Source: Ciona intestinalis (lineage: Eukaryota; Chordata; Ascidiacea; Phlebobranchia; Cionidae). Taken from it: 64,000 nucleotides of DNA. The translations under genes and the position numbers were made by a program. Positions within the stretch are counted from its first letter, which is position 1, and each line of letters opens with the position of its first letter. This document shows, in pieces, positions 52,265-63,569 of this stretch. The notes under the pieces are model-generated. The model saw only the letters and a program-made list of their open reading frames with translations. It had not been told where the DNA came from and did no database searches. Where the stretch lies: NCBI RefSeq assembly GCF_000224145.3, contig NC_020166.2:3766948-3830947 (forward strand). The letters run 5' to 3'.

Positions 52265-53112
52265 TATAGAGTGGGGAAAAATCGGGCTCTAAAGCACAAA
52301 ATGCCCAATATTTTTAAAATCCAAACATGTTACGTCTTTTTGAGTGATACCACAAATAAGGACTGTCATTTATATTTTAATTAATAGTAATTCAAAAAAT
52401 ATATATTAAAACACACGGAGAGTTTTTTAGCGATTCGCATAACAGGTGCAGTTTTCCGATTGAAAAACACAGAGGGTAAGACGGGACAGTTTAAAATCAT
52501 TATATAAAAAAAAAAGTTTTATCAGAAAAACATGTGAATATAGCACGAAATAATATTAAACCCTTTAAAAATCAAGTTTTAACATTCTTTTTCTGTCATA
52601 CTGCTATAGTTTTTAATATGTGACCTATAATATATTATTTTATAAAAAATTGATAATGTTTGTACGATAATCGGTATTATTTGAACATCAACTGCACTTC
52701 GTGCCCGCTAAGTATGTTTATATGAACTTTTTTTACACGAACGGCGATCATCTGATAATGCTCATGAAACAGGTAAATGATATTTATCTATATTAGCAAA
52801 AAATGTTTAAGTAATAATGTGTGTAAAATTCATGCACGTTTTAGCATCATATATGAAGCCTCGGCATTCTAAAATTGACTTTGATTACATTTTAGTATAT
52901 ACGTGCTCATCTATTGAAGTGAGCTTTCTATTTTACATATTTTTTTATTCTTTAAAGACAATAATCGGCTTTGACCCGCGTTTACAAAGTCTTGGTAATT
53001 TTGTCGAATAATTCTGTAACATTATTTTCCTGATTATCATTAATTGGGGGTTCGTAAAAAGAAAGTTTCAAAAAAGTCTAGACTGCGTCCCATCTTCTCC
53101 AACCCTACTATA
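52265..53112. mobile_element. Longer element with MITE-like ends
   Basis: About 850 bp starting tatagagtggggaaaaatcg and ending gtcccatcttctccaaccct then actata. The interior is unrelated to the MITE (it includes aaaacatgtgaatatagcac, ctactgctatagtttttaa and ccccaattaatgataatc in reverse). A second copy is 53905-54493, and a reverse relative forms 56648-58014. Its right end forms the last coding stretch of the ParB/Srx-like gene. Confidence 0.6.
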
Positions 53113-53854
53113 TCATTTGTTACACAAGAACGTGAATTTTGTTTTTTTAAAACATGGAATGCAACAAGTCCAGCAACTGCAATAAATGCGATTCCAGTAA
53201 TCCAAAAGCATTTGTTGGTTGGTTCGATACTTGGCTTAGGTTCCTGAAAAGAAACTTAATTTTAATAAAAAATGTAAATACATACGAAAATCGATTTAAA
53301 TATTTCTTACAAATAAGTAATATCGTAGCAAGCTACACGGTGGAAGAGAAATCTTTTGGTAAAGTATGACATACTCGTTTTGAAAAAAGGTTGATTTGCC
53401 ACAAGGTTTAATTTGTTTCGTAATAGACGAATTAAGCGTTGCAACCGTCCGACCTGCTCCCCATGCATAAAGTTTTAAACACTATAAAACGACGAGAGTT
53501 TCATAAAACTTTGCTAGAAATAATAAATACTCACATCGCTAGGAATAATAGAGCTGTCAGAATCGGTGGAAGACGAGTCATCGTACAGCAATCCTGACTT
53601 TAAAGATTGTGCAGTTTTGTTTGGCCTGTTATCCGTCTGCGATGTTGTTAATGACTTATTTATCGTAGTGGTTGCTGGGGCACGGGCTTCATATTAAATA
53701 CTCACGCTGAATATATTAAATACTCACGCTGCTTAAATACTCAATAATAAATACTCACGCTGTCAGAATCGGTGGAAGAAGAGTCATTGACATCGGTAGA
53801 ATAGTACTGCTGGAATCCTGAGTTTAAAGATTGTTCAGTTTTGTTTGGCTTGTA
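53040..53854 (-). CDS. ParB/Srx-like gene 1, second version (3' exons only)
   Basis: Minus-strand exons: last exon 53243-53040 (EPKPSIEPTNKGFW, then the membrane segment), an in-frame stalk exon 53686-53535 (begins ARAPATTTINKS, ends SSIIPSD), and a further stalk exon ending at 53759 and cut by the gap at 53855 (FQQYYSTDVNDSSSTDSDS). Donors gtgagt and phases fit the order shown. The upstream domain exons are not in this copy. It is either another haplotype or a neighbouring duplicate of 54421-55378. Confidence 0.6.
53686..53772. repeat. Repeated donor-bearing unit between stalk exons
   Basis: The unit taaatactcacgctg occurs three times. On the minus strand each gives AGC|GTGAGTATTTA, a full splice-donor sequence. 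Confidence 0.7.
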
Positions 53855-53904
53855 NNNNNNNNNNNNNNNNNNNNNNNNNNNNNNNNNNNNNNNNNNNNNN
53901 NNNN
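53855..53904. other. Assembly gap (50 N)
   Basis: Separates the two copies of the ParB/Srx-like 3' region. Confidence 0.95.
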
Positions 53905-54420
53905 ATCAGAAAAACATGTGAATATAGCACGAAATAATATCAAACCCTTTAAAAATCAAGTTTTAACATTCTTTTTCTGCCCTACTGCTATAGTTTTTAA
54001 TATGTGACCTATAATATATTATTTTATAAAAAACTGATAACGTTTGTACGATAATCGGTATTATTTGAACATCAACTGCACTTCGTGCCCGCTAAGTATG
54101 TTTATATGAACTTTTTTTACACGAACGGCGATCATCTGATAATGCTCATGAAACAGGTAAATGATATTTATCTATATTAGCAAAAAATGTTTAGGTAATA
54201 ATGTGTGTAAAATTCATGCACGTTTTAGCATCATATATGAAGCCTCGGCATTCTAAAATTGACTATGATTACATTTTAGTATACGTGCTCATCTATTGAA
54301 GTGAGCTTTCTATTTTACATATTTTTTTATTGTTTAAAGACAATAATCGGCTTTGACTTGCGTTTACAAAGTCTTGGTAATTTTGTCGAATAATCGGTAA
54401 CATTATTTTCCTGATTATCA

Positions 54421-55378
54421 TTAATTGGGGGTCCGTAAAAGGAAAGTTTCAAAAAAGTCTAGACTGCGTCCCATCTTCTCCAACCCTACTATATCATTTG
54501 TTACACAAGAACGTGAATTTTGTTTTTTTAAAACATGGAATGCAACAAGCCCAGAAACTGCAATAAATGCGATTCCAGTAATCCAAAAGCCTTTGTTGGT
54601 TGGTTCGATACTTGGCTTAGGTTTCTGAAAATAAACTTAATTTTAATAAAAAATATAAATATATAGGAAAATCGATTTAAATATTTCTTACAAATAAGTA
54701 ATATCGTAGAAAGCTACACGGTGGAAGAGAAATCTTTGGGTAAAGTATGACATACTCGTTTTGAAAAAAGGTTGATTTGCCATAAGGTTTAATTTGTTTC
54801 GTAATAGACGAATTAAGCGTTGCAACCGTCCGACCTGCTCCCCATGCATTAAGTTTTAAACACTATAAAACAGCAAGAGTTTTATAAAACTTTGCTAGAA
54901 ATAATAAATACTCACATCGCTAGGAATATTAGAGCTGTCAGAATCGGTGGAAGAAGAGTCATTAACATCGGTAGAATAGAACTGGAATCCCGAATTTGAA
55001 GATTGTTCAGTTTTGTTTGGCTTGTTATCTGTCTGCGGTTTTGTTAATGACGGTTTATTTCTCGTAGTAGTTGCCCCGACATTGCCTTTATTTTTCAACT
55101 TAATGGGAAAAACTGTAAAGAATAAGTTTTTGTATCAATTAAATACAGCAACTTATTGTTCGTACTTAAAATGTTTACCTGCTAACGATATACCCTCATA
55201 ACATTTACAATGCCTGTAAGCTGGTGAACGCCCACCACTTCGTAGTCGTACATGGCAGCCATCGTTGTTCGAAGTAAAACGTTTTTCATCGAACTGGTTT
55301 ATTACTTGAACTTTGATGCTGTAAAGATGTCCTGATATTTCCAACACACGAAAAACGTACAACCGACGATTGTCAACA
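54421..55378 (-). CDS. ParB/Srx-like membrane-anchored protein, gene 1 (5' missing)
   Basis: Three exons join in frame: 55378-55179, 55112-54916 and 54624-54421. The first encodes VDNRRLYVFRVLEISGHL then IKVQVINQFDEKRF. It is the second half of a domain that I match to the ParB/sulfiredoxin fold, on the pattern D-N-R-R-L-x-x-F-R. Next is a small Cys region (GCHVRLRSGG, YRHCKCYEG). The second exon is a polar linker rich in Asn, Thr, Asp and Ser. The third gives one membrane helix (GFWITGIAFIAVSGLVAFHV) and a basic flank. The final 25 or so residues are read from the terminal repeat of the element at 53905-54493. The exon before 55378 must end in phase 2; it is not found and may lie in the gap at 55498-55679. 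The paralogue at 58447-62659 has that exon. Function unknown. Confidence 0.68.
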
Positions 55379-55497
55379 CTGAAAATATTGTATATGCTGA
55401 AACCGTAAAGACAACCTAAATATCGAACCACAGTGTAGGTAGGTTCGATTTTTAATAAACCAAAACAGATGCCATAAAAAGATTTATGACACCTTGG

Positions 55498-55679
55498 NNN
55501 NNNNNNNNNNNNNNNNNNNNNNNNNNNNNNNNNNNNNNNNNNNNNNNNNNNNNNNNNNNNNNNNNNNNNNNNNNNNNNNNNNNNNNNNNNNNNNNNNNNN
55601 NNNNNNNNNNNNNNNNNNNNNNNNNNNNNNNNNNNNNNNNNNNNNNNNNNNNNNNNNNNNNNNNNNNNNNNNNNNNNNN
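55498..55679. other. Assembly gap (182 N)
   Basis: Run of N just upstream of the first visible exon of ParB/Srx-like gene 1. Confidence 0.95.
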
Positions 55680-56640
55680 CAGATTGCGGCTATGGGTAGA
55701 ATTGCGCGAGAGCGTGAAAGAGACGACTTGGCGTGCCTCATCGTGATTAATCTAAGACTATTCTCAATTTTTATGAATTAAAACAGAATTGAGGCCAAAT
55801 TTTATAATTGGTGATTTGGTATGCAATATTTTCCACTTCGTTTCTTATTGTAAAAAAATCGCGCGTCCAACTAATAAGCGCCAGAGGCGCCACTGAGTGA
55901 AACTTAAATGACCATAATGCATAAACAGTAAGGACGGTCGGGACACCAACTATAATTACTAACCTCGGTTCTCTTTAAGGGTAAAACAAAGCGAACCAGG
56001 GTGATGAACCAGCCACCCCGAGCAATAAACCGGCGGACCCAACAGCAACAGGCCCTCCCGTTTGCCTCTCAACGGTTTTTTGTACTGTTTAACCCTCTCT
56101 TCAAAGTTCTTTTCATCTTTCCCTCACGGTACGACCGTCTGGATGTTTAACCACTTTCGCAACGTTCTAAAAACTCAACATTAAACGCGCACGAGTTGCA
56201 TGGTGTGGCATACGGTTCTTGTGCAGCAGACCAACTTTGGTGCAGGCTATCGTTAATGGCTGGCACGCGAGAACAAATAAGTTGCTCTATGCTTGTTTAA
56301 AAACAAATAAATGTCCTGTATGCATTTATAGTTCTTTCTCTTCGTGTTTAATTCGCGAGAGCTGATATGGCGCTCATTTATTAAACAGCAAAAACAACTA
56401 ATTACATCAGTTATATTTAATGCGACTGCAGATGCGCTTGCTTTTTGGCAACGAGTTGTTCAATAATGTCTGGTAAAGTATATACAATTGGCACATTTCT
56501 TCTGTTCCATCAACTGATGTGGTTTCCGATTGGTGGCGCATTTACCCTCTACATACAAAGAATTTACCCCAGTTTACGCTGCTCTAGAGTCTAGACCAGC
56601 AGTGGATTGAATTCGAGGCTCGACGCTGCTACCGTTGTCA
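55680..56640. other. Unassigned region, GC-richer in part
   Basis: 55680-56100 is GC-richer than its surroundings (caaccccgag-like and ggcggacccaacagcaacag tracts) and may be promoter sequence. A short minus-strand frame starts MRHAKSSLSRSR at 55741 and runs into the gap. A SINE head remnant with ctcgacgctgctaccgttgt lies near 56615. Confidence 0.3.
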
Positions 56641-56647
56641 GTGTATC

Positions 56648-58014
56648 GTATAGTAGGGCGGGGGAAGATAGGACACTTGTTAGACGAGACTCTTTTTTAA
56701 TTTTCCTTTTACGGACCCCCATTTAATGATAATCAGGAAAATAAGGTTACAGAATTATTCGACAGTATTATCACGACTTTATAAAACGACTGTCAAAGCT
56801 GATTACTGTTTTTAAATATTAAAAAAATATGTAAAATAGAAACAGTATACTTTGAACAGGTAAAAAAAGCGAAATAGTAAGGTGCTATTTTTGAATGCTC
56901 GCTAAATCATAGTAAAGCCAATGATTTTTTTAGTTTGCGTGTGCGAACGATTAAACTAGTTTCATAGCTTCATAAAACAACCTGGAATATTCCGTACAGT
57001 TTGATTTTGTCTCATAAAACTAGTTTTAGTTTTGTAAAAAAAAACACTGAGATATAAGCATAAAGAAAACAGACAGAGGCCAATATGACTTTAATTTATG
57101 GTAAAAACAACAAAAAAATATCAGTTAAACGGTATATATATAAAGTTTAAATGGCAAAGAAACTAGCACAGCTTGTTAAACTTGGTAGGTTAACGACAAG
57201 TTGTATAGAGTACTGCCAATGTAAATATAATTTTGAGTCCCATCTTTCCCCACATTGTAGTTTTGGATGTTTTCATTGCCAAACTTTGAAAGATTTGATT
57301 TTAATTTGGTAATTTATACCTCAGGGGTTTTTCAACTGTAAGATACTGATATAATAAAAAAATAATATTTTGAAAATATACAGTAGGGTGGGAGAAGATG
57401 GGACACCTTTACACAAGGTTTCCCATCTTGCCCCACTCCACTATATTCGAAATTTGGTCATTTGCACTTGGTGTTAATTTATAAGAAGGGGCTTGTGCCA
57501 AAAACAGAGTAGTAATACCCAATTTGTAGCAAAAACTTTATCAATAGTTATTATCAATTTTCTGTTATTACAAATTCATACATTTGTAGGATACAATATT
57601 TATCCATTCATGTTCGAACATTACCCATTGTCGTTCAAACAATACCAGTTGTTATGCAATAATATAATGTATAGGTAACATGTTAAAAACTATAGCAGTA
57701 GGGCAAGAAAAAGAATGTTTAGATTTAATTTTCAAACCAGCATTATTTCGTGTTATTTACGTATATTCCTATTTATAAATACACTTAATAATCAAAATTA
57801 ACAATGATTTCAAACTGTCCCATCTTATCCTGTGTGTTTTCGAATTTGTAAAATTTCAATTGTTGTGCGGATTATATTTTATTAAATTGGTGTCAATTAA
57901 TAAAGGAATGATAGTACTAATTCGTGGTATTAAATAAAAACCGTCATCTATTTTGATTTTGGAAATATTTGGCAATATGTGTTTAAGCGTTCTATCTTCC
58001 CCCAATGTACTATA
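56648..58014. mobile_element. Longer element with MITE-like ends, containing a mini-MITE
   Basis: Starts tatagtagggcgggggaaga and ends gttctatcttcccccaatgt then actata. Its interior matches the element at 52265-53112 in reverse at both flanks: 56700-56760 (ggacccccatttaatgataa) and 57680-57860 (aaactatagcagtagggcaa). A 69 bp MITE copy lies inside at 57378-57446. Confidence 0.55.
57378..57446. mobile_element. Minimal MITE copy (two ends, no middle)
   Basis: acagtagggtgggagaagat and tcccatcttgccccactcca are inverted ends almost directly joined (about 69 bp in all). Confidence 0.75.
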
Positions 58015-58017
58015 GAC

Positions 58018-58250
58018 TGTAAGTCTTTGGGCAAAACGCTTAATGAAAATTTCTCTAAATGAGTAGTTCCTTATTGGTGGTCTAAATTCTTAGCCATGCA
58101 TTAAATAAAAATGTCCAAAAAAATATCACTTATAAAGTTCCATATGTGCAAACTCGTAAAGGCTGTCAAGAAAGTGAAACAGATCACAGCCTGTGTTATA
58201 AAGACTGTCGTTTCCAATCACGCCGGATAAGTGGGTTATACGTTTATTTA
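58018..58250 (+). mobile_element. Diverged SINE
   Basis: Shares ctttgggcaaaacgcttaat, ggtctaaattcttagccat and gactgtcgtttccaatcacg with the SINE body in the right order; strongly diverged. Confidence 0.5.
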
Positions 58251-58446
58251 TTCACGTTTGTTTACGAGTGAGTTAAACTTACAAAATATAAAACAATGAT
58301 TGTGATTGCTGGTTATATCACGTTATTGTGTTCTAACAGAGTTTTAAACAGAAACATATACTTCAGTTTTTCGTACAAGGCCTTATACCTCTTTCAAAAT
58401 ATTCTCGTTTGGTGAGATTTGAACATTTTCCTATACATGTCACCAC

Positions 58447-61400
58447 TCAGGCTTTTTTGGGAAATATTGCCAAAAAGAAGATAAACAGAAGAAAAAGTAA
58501 GATTTTTGCGAACAAATACTCATCATGCTGTGTCGTGCTGGCCATACTCTGTCGTGCTGGCTGTTTCTGAAAAATAAAGTCGTAATATTAAGGTGCTAAC
58601 TTAGAAATGTTTACTCAAATCATGTTAAAACCGCCCAAGTTTTGTAGTTTGCGAGTTTGAACCATGTCGCACACAAAAATATACACAAAAAATATGCATC
58701 TTTTCCCACCCTACGATATATAAAAGTTAAAGGGGCATAATCGCACGACCGATGTTTTTCACGCGATGTTTTTAGAAGCCGTTTTTTTATTTGAAACTTT
58801 TGTGGCACTCTTAGATCACATTCGAGCAATTCTATTACCACAAAAAAATATTTTTTTGTTGGTATATAGACCTCTTTAATAAGGTGGTAAAGAAATTAGC
58901 ACAGTCATTCAGACTTTAGTGGGATAACTGCGAGTTGCAGAATACTGTACAAAATGTTTTATTTTACCCTAACTTTGTAGTGTGAGTTTTTATTGCCAAA
59001 CTTTATTGGGATTGTTTTTAACTTATACTTCCTGGGTTTAATTCAAATACCAAGTATTGATACAACAACATGATAATGTATGGAAAATGTGTTTGAAATT
59101 CAGTAAACTTAAAGGCCCTTGGAGATGATCTATGAGAGGTGGCTTGTGCGAAATAAGTAATAGTAATACCTAATTTGAGGAAAAATATGCACTTTATTTA
59201 ATGTTATTATCAATTTTATGTTGTTAAAAGCCGTAACTTGTTTAAAAATATTCCGCTTTACCCCGTGTCCTTCTTTACCCCACCGTAACCCATAATCTAT
59301 TTTGGTTAATGTGCAAAATACCGTTACTGCTGCCAAGAAGATATGCGTTAGGGAATTAAAAACTCTAGAGAATTTTCAAACTGTGTTTTCTCCAAAGCAC
59401 ATAATAGGCTTTCCTGTTGTCATGGAAAAATTATCAGCGCGTCTGTATGTGTATAGCGCAGAGGTAACACGTCGACGCTTGGTGCTGCTGTTACAAATTT
59501 AAGCATGTGTTTTTTCGGGAAATACATTTAACAGAAATTGCTCCAACCCAGTGGTCCCTAATTGGTTGTTTAAATTGTCGGTCATACATTGCAACATTTG
59601 GAAAACTCCTCACAAAATGTTTACACACAAGTTTACATGCGTGTTAACTTATAACGGCCATCATTATCTCGCCGCTTAAGTATAAAAAGGCTATAAATGA
59701 ATTACATTTATTCATAAAAACAATTCGACTGAAGGTCTATAGCTAAAAATATTTACTAACGTTCTCTATGTTCCGGGCATGATCGACAGTGTCAAATCTT
59801 GAAGTTTCTGGAGTATAATTTGACCTATAGCCTCGCGGTGTATATAGATGATCCGTCATATTAGTTCTGCCCTGTACCTCATGTTGCCCGTAGATTGAAG
59901 GTGAAAAAACTTCAAAGAGTAAGTTTCGTGTAAATTAAATACAGCAACTAATTGTTCGTACTTAAAATGTTTACCTGCTTGTGATATACCCTCATAACAT
60001 TCACAATGTCTGTATGCTGGTGGAGCTCTCTGTCGACGTCCACCACTTCGTAGTCGTACATGGCAGCCATTGTTGGTCGAAGTAAAACGTTCTTCATCGT
60101 ACTGGTTTATAACTTGAACTTTGATGCTGTGAAGATGTCCAGATATTTCCAACACACGAAAAACGTACAACCGACGATTGTCAACACTGAAAAGTCGATC
60201 AAACAGATATTGATAAAATTGTGTTTATTCAGGACAAACTTGTTCAGTTGGTATTCAAATAGTAGGACGTGGGAAGGTGGGACACCTTTAGCACATAATA
60301 TACCCTAATCGTGTTTTAAACAATTAACAATGGTGTATATGGGAGTCGTGAGGATACGGTTCTATATATTGAGGATACTGTTCTATGTTCTTTGTTTACT
60401 ACCAAATGAAACGAGAAAATAGAATGATAAGGTTTCCCATCTTTCCCCATCATACTATAGGACTTATAAATGTAATTTACTTTATCCTCGCGTGGCCGGA
60501 AAACGACAGTCCTTATCACACGGGTTTAACATCTCGCGGCCGTTTACGAGTAACCACGTTTGTTACTTTGTGGGTGATCTTTTAGGATTTGTTTTGTGTC
60601 TGGCTGATAATTTGGACAACCCATTAGTGACCACTGCGTTAGAGCAGTTGCCGTTAAGTGTCTTGCCCAAGGACACATGCGCTCACAATGGTAGCAGCAT
60701 CGAGCCTTGTACCCTCTGGTTACAGACGGGCGCGCTAACCAACTGTGCTACGGCGCTGGAGTTACAAAGTTGTGTATACACCATATAGTTTCCGGTAAAG
60801 TTAGTATAGACCAAGTTAGGAAACGGATTGTAAAACAAGGAGTCTTATTATCCATTGTCTCACGTTTATGACGTCATAGTCGCCACCATTACAGAGCCCA
60901 CGGCATAGCATTTTATCATTGCTGGGTGCTGTTTTTCGTTTAAATATTGCGATTTTTTAAAAACCAAGCACTTCTGCGCGTAAAAATGGCTTTCTACTAA
61001 TGTTATATCTTATCACAATAATAAACCTCACAAAAATAATCAACTTTTATTGAACACTTAATCGATTAAAGAGTATAAAAACAGAAAATATCAAGTTTAC
61101 TAACCAAAAACATAAAAAAAACATGTTTAAAATAAAAAATACAAACAAAAACGCATAACATCACTATAAACTGGTGTATCTAGCTGCAGTTTTGCATGTA
61201 AATTGCCGTGATTTTACTTTTTGGCTCACAAACTTAACACGTATACCCGGCAACGAAACTTAGGGTATCTTTGTAAAATTTGCCTAATATCGAAGTGACA
61301 TTGAGGAAAACAATACTGAGTTACTATTTTTGGTCCTCTGCTTGAATTAGTAAGCTACCTTTTCTGCGTTGCGGGTCTTTATGAAATCGGAAAACGCGAA

Positions 61401-62659
61401 CACCTTATCTGCTAGTTAGCTAGTATTTAAACAGTTTGGAGCTGCATGTCCACTCATGTTGGATTATAAATGTAGTAAAGAATGGCTTTGTAGATTCGTA
61501 AGTATGATCATATACTATTATGTAAACTAAGCTGATTGCTGCTAGTCTTAATCGCCAACGTAAAGTATCCTGTTATACCAAACTGTACGCTGAAACCCGT
61601 CAAAATATTAATTTACTTCACATTAATTCCTAGGTTTAATATTATATAACAAGATTTATATTAGAAATTATATTTTAAATGTTAAAACAACCGCTATACG
61701 TGTTTTCTAGATTTGTATCGCTTACAAGAACTAAATGAACACATGCCGACCATGCATTTGGATAGGCGATTCACGCTCTGTGGCCTCCGTAATGGCGGAC
61801 ATCACGAGCGCCGTTTCCTAACTTTGGTTTCCGGGTAAGGTTTCACAGGTTTATTCGTTTATACATTTCCCCTTTTGTTTTTAATGGTAGCCCGTTTAAA
61901 ATAGAACTGAATTCAAATTAGCATACAGGTGGCAACGACTAAGCTAAACGATATTGGTTGTTTTATTCATAACCACACCGTCTAAAGTTTGACGTCATTT
62001 GATATTCCAGATCCTTCCCGGTTGAATGCGCAACTATAGTATGGTGGATTAAGTTCAATAAAGACAACCTGAAGACTACGCTCCATCTTTGGTTATACAT
62101 TTCACTAAATTCCCCATAACGATTTTTAGAAAACTTAACTTTCAATTTATATTACCGTGTGGTGCAGTTTTTGTTCGATTTCAGTTCTACATCTCTACTT
62201 GCAAACTTTATTTTTGCATTTTGTGGTCCGTGGTCACAGCATGAACACAAGGAATGTTTTAGTAACGTAAAGTTTTCTAACCTAAAACGTACCATGCACT
62301 ATTTGATTTGCCTTTTGTTTGATGAATGCAAAAATACGGTTAAATACTTTATACCGATGCCCTTTATGCAACAGTTTAACGCGAATATTGTTATTATGAT
62401 ATAATTAACGATTAAACCAATAACAATCACATCGGTGTCGAAGTTTTGTAATATACCTTATCGCCTTGTTATCCTTTATAATCACTCTTATTGGACGGAT
62501 CTCATCCGCACTGACAGATCCAGTTGATATTAGTTGACAAGTATCATGTAATTCAGCTCCCTCATTTTTAAATGATTTTGCAACTGAGTCTTGCGAAAAC
62601 TGAATATTCGTGGGTTTCATGATGCACAAGTTACCGGTATATTGGTTTCTACCATACAT
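58447..62659 (-). CDS. Tail-anchored ParB/sulfiredoxin-like protein, gene 2
   Basis: Four exons, 684 nt, 227 residues: 62659-62457, 60186-59975, 59909-59761 and 58566-58447, all GT-AG with matching phases (2, 1, 0). Exon 1 reads MKPTNIQFSQDSVAKSF (from the second Met, residue 14), then LISTGSVSADEIRPIRVII. Across the junction comes KDNKAISVDNRRLYVFRVLE, then IKVQVINQ. This order (a sequence with FSQDS, a gap, P-I-R-V, D-N-R-R-L, I-x-V-x-V-I) is how I recognise the ParB/sulfiredoxin superfamily. A short Cys/His region follows (NGCHVRLRSGG, YRHCECYEG), then a linker, then a C-terminal helix (FAKILLFLLFIFFLAIF) and KKA. There is no signal peptide, so a tail-anchored protein facing the cytosol is inferred. 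Activity is unknown: ParB relatives bind or cut nucleic acid or hydrolyse CTP, and sulfiredoxin repairs peroxiredoxin. Paralogue at 54421-55378. Confidence 0.72.
58690..59295. repeat. Dispersed repeat with MITE-like right end
   Basis: Begins with a MITE right end (catcttttcccaccctacga) and contains ttcctgggtttaattcaaat and gataatgtatggaaaatgtg, shared with 63880-64000, and caatttgaggaaaaat-type sequence shared with about 57500. It lies in an intron of ParB/Srx-like gene 2. Confidence 0.45.
59440..59710 (+). mobile_element. Diverged SINE
   Basis: Head remnant agcgcgtctgtatgtgtata, body attgctccaacccagtggtc, tail attacatttattcat. In the ParB/Srx-like gene 2 intron. Confidence 0.6.
60259..60459. 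mobile_element. TAGTAGGGTGGGG MITE
   Basis: Left end agtaggacgtgggaaggtgg, right end tcccatctttccccatcata. Contains a small internal duplication around ggatacggttctat. In intron 1 of ParB/Srx-like gene 2. Confidence 0.82.
60469..60762 (-). mobile_element. SINE, near full length
   Basis: Minus-strand copy: tail gtaatttactttatcctcgc, body gtgaccactgcgttagagca, head gcgcgctaaccaactgtgct then acggcgctgg. It begins about 10 bp after the preceding MITE. Confidence 0.85.
60780..62450. other. Intron 1 of ParB/Srx-like gene 2, remainder
   Basis: No exon recognised. A GC-rich patch at about 61740-61850 (cgtaatggcggacatcacga) might be an unannotated repeat or regulatory element. Plus-strand frames here lack any coding signature. 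Confidence 0.35.
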
Positions 62660-63010
62660 AGTTCATCAGATAAAATCTTTACTTCACAATATAAAATAGT
62701 CAAGACTTGACAACACTATAAGCCAGACTGCGAACGACCTGAAGCGAACTCCCATACATACCGTACAATCATGGCGCCCTCTATGCGTACAATCATTATA
62801 CCGCTTTCCGAACTCCACTTTTGCCAATGGGGAAGCCCCTAAAGTTATACAATGGTACACGAGGAAGTATGCCTATACCAAAGTTAGTATAGACGTTGGC
62901 CTATACACACTTATAGTTATTGGATGAATGACCAAAATGTTTGATTGTGATGATGATTAATATTAAGTTGTTATATCTCCGCTTTATGGGCATCCATGGA
63001 TTTCACCACT
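62660..63010. other. Upstream flank of ParB/Srx-like gene 2
   Basis: Region upstream of the ATG at 62659. Contains short direct repeats (catacataccgtacaatcat and gcgtacaatcattatacc). A clear TATA box was not found. Confidence 0.35.
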
Positions 63011-63016
63011 GTTACG

Positions 63017-63212
63017 TATAGTAAAGTGGGGAAAGATGGGACACCTTTAACACATAATATTCAAATAGCCTTATCGTGTTTTAAACAATTAACAACGGCC
63101 TGTGGAAGTCGTGAAGATACAGTTTTATAATTCATTGATTGTTCTTTGTGTACTATCAAACGCGACGAGAAAATAGAATCAAAAGGTGTCCCATCTTCCC
63201 CCACCCTACTAT
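63017..63212. mobile_element. TAGTAGGGTGGGG MITE
   Basis: Left end tatagtaaagtggggaaaga, right end cttcccccaccctactata. Full length with good ends. Confidence 0.88.
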
Positions 63213-63393
63213 ATTAACAGGAACAGGGTTTAGTATATTTATATACATAGTATATTTAGAGCGGAAACTTTAGTGGCTGTTTTTATTTTTGATTTCTTCC
63301 TGCTACTGCAATAAACATACACAAATTTAGAAACCTTACCAATTGGACATCGAGGTTTTTATTCTTAAAGTAAAATTTATAAAGATGCGACTT

Positions 63394-63560
63394 TTTTATT
63401 TTATTTTTCCGTCCCATTTGGTACAGTAAACAAGTAAAATTTACAGCTTTCGCAATATTATCATCACCACTCCCATAGAGCGTTGGCATTTGTTCAGGAC
63501 ATTTGGATATTATGTGCTAAATATATTCCATCTTACCCCACGCAACCCACCGTACTACAC
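63394..63560. mobile_element. TAGTAGGGTGGGG MITE, diverged
   Basis: Internal landmarks only: ccgtcccatttggtacagta, atcaccactcccatagagcg, attatgtgctaaatatattc then catcttaccccacg. The left end is lost. Confidence 0.6.
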
Positions 63561-63569
63561 ATGTTTATA

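Larger units (their letters stand above)
52521..53854. repeat. Near-identical duplicated segment, copy 1
   Basis: Matches 53905-55110 at an offset of about 1384 bp, with many SNPs. It contains exons of the ParB/Srx-like gene. It differs from copy 2 by having two stalk-type exons instead of one. Confidence 0.82.
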
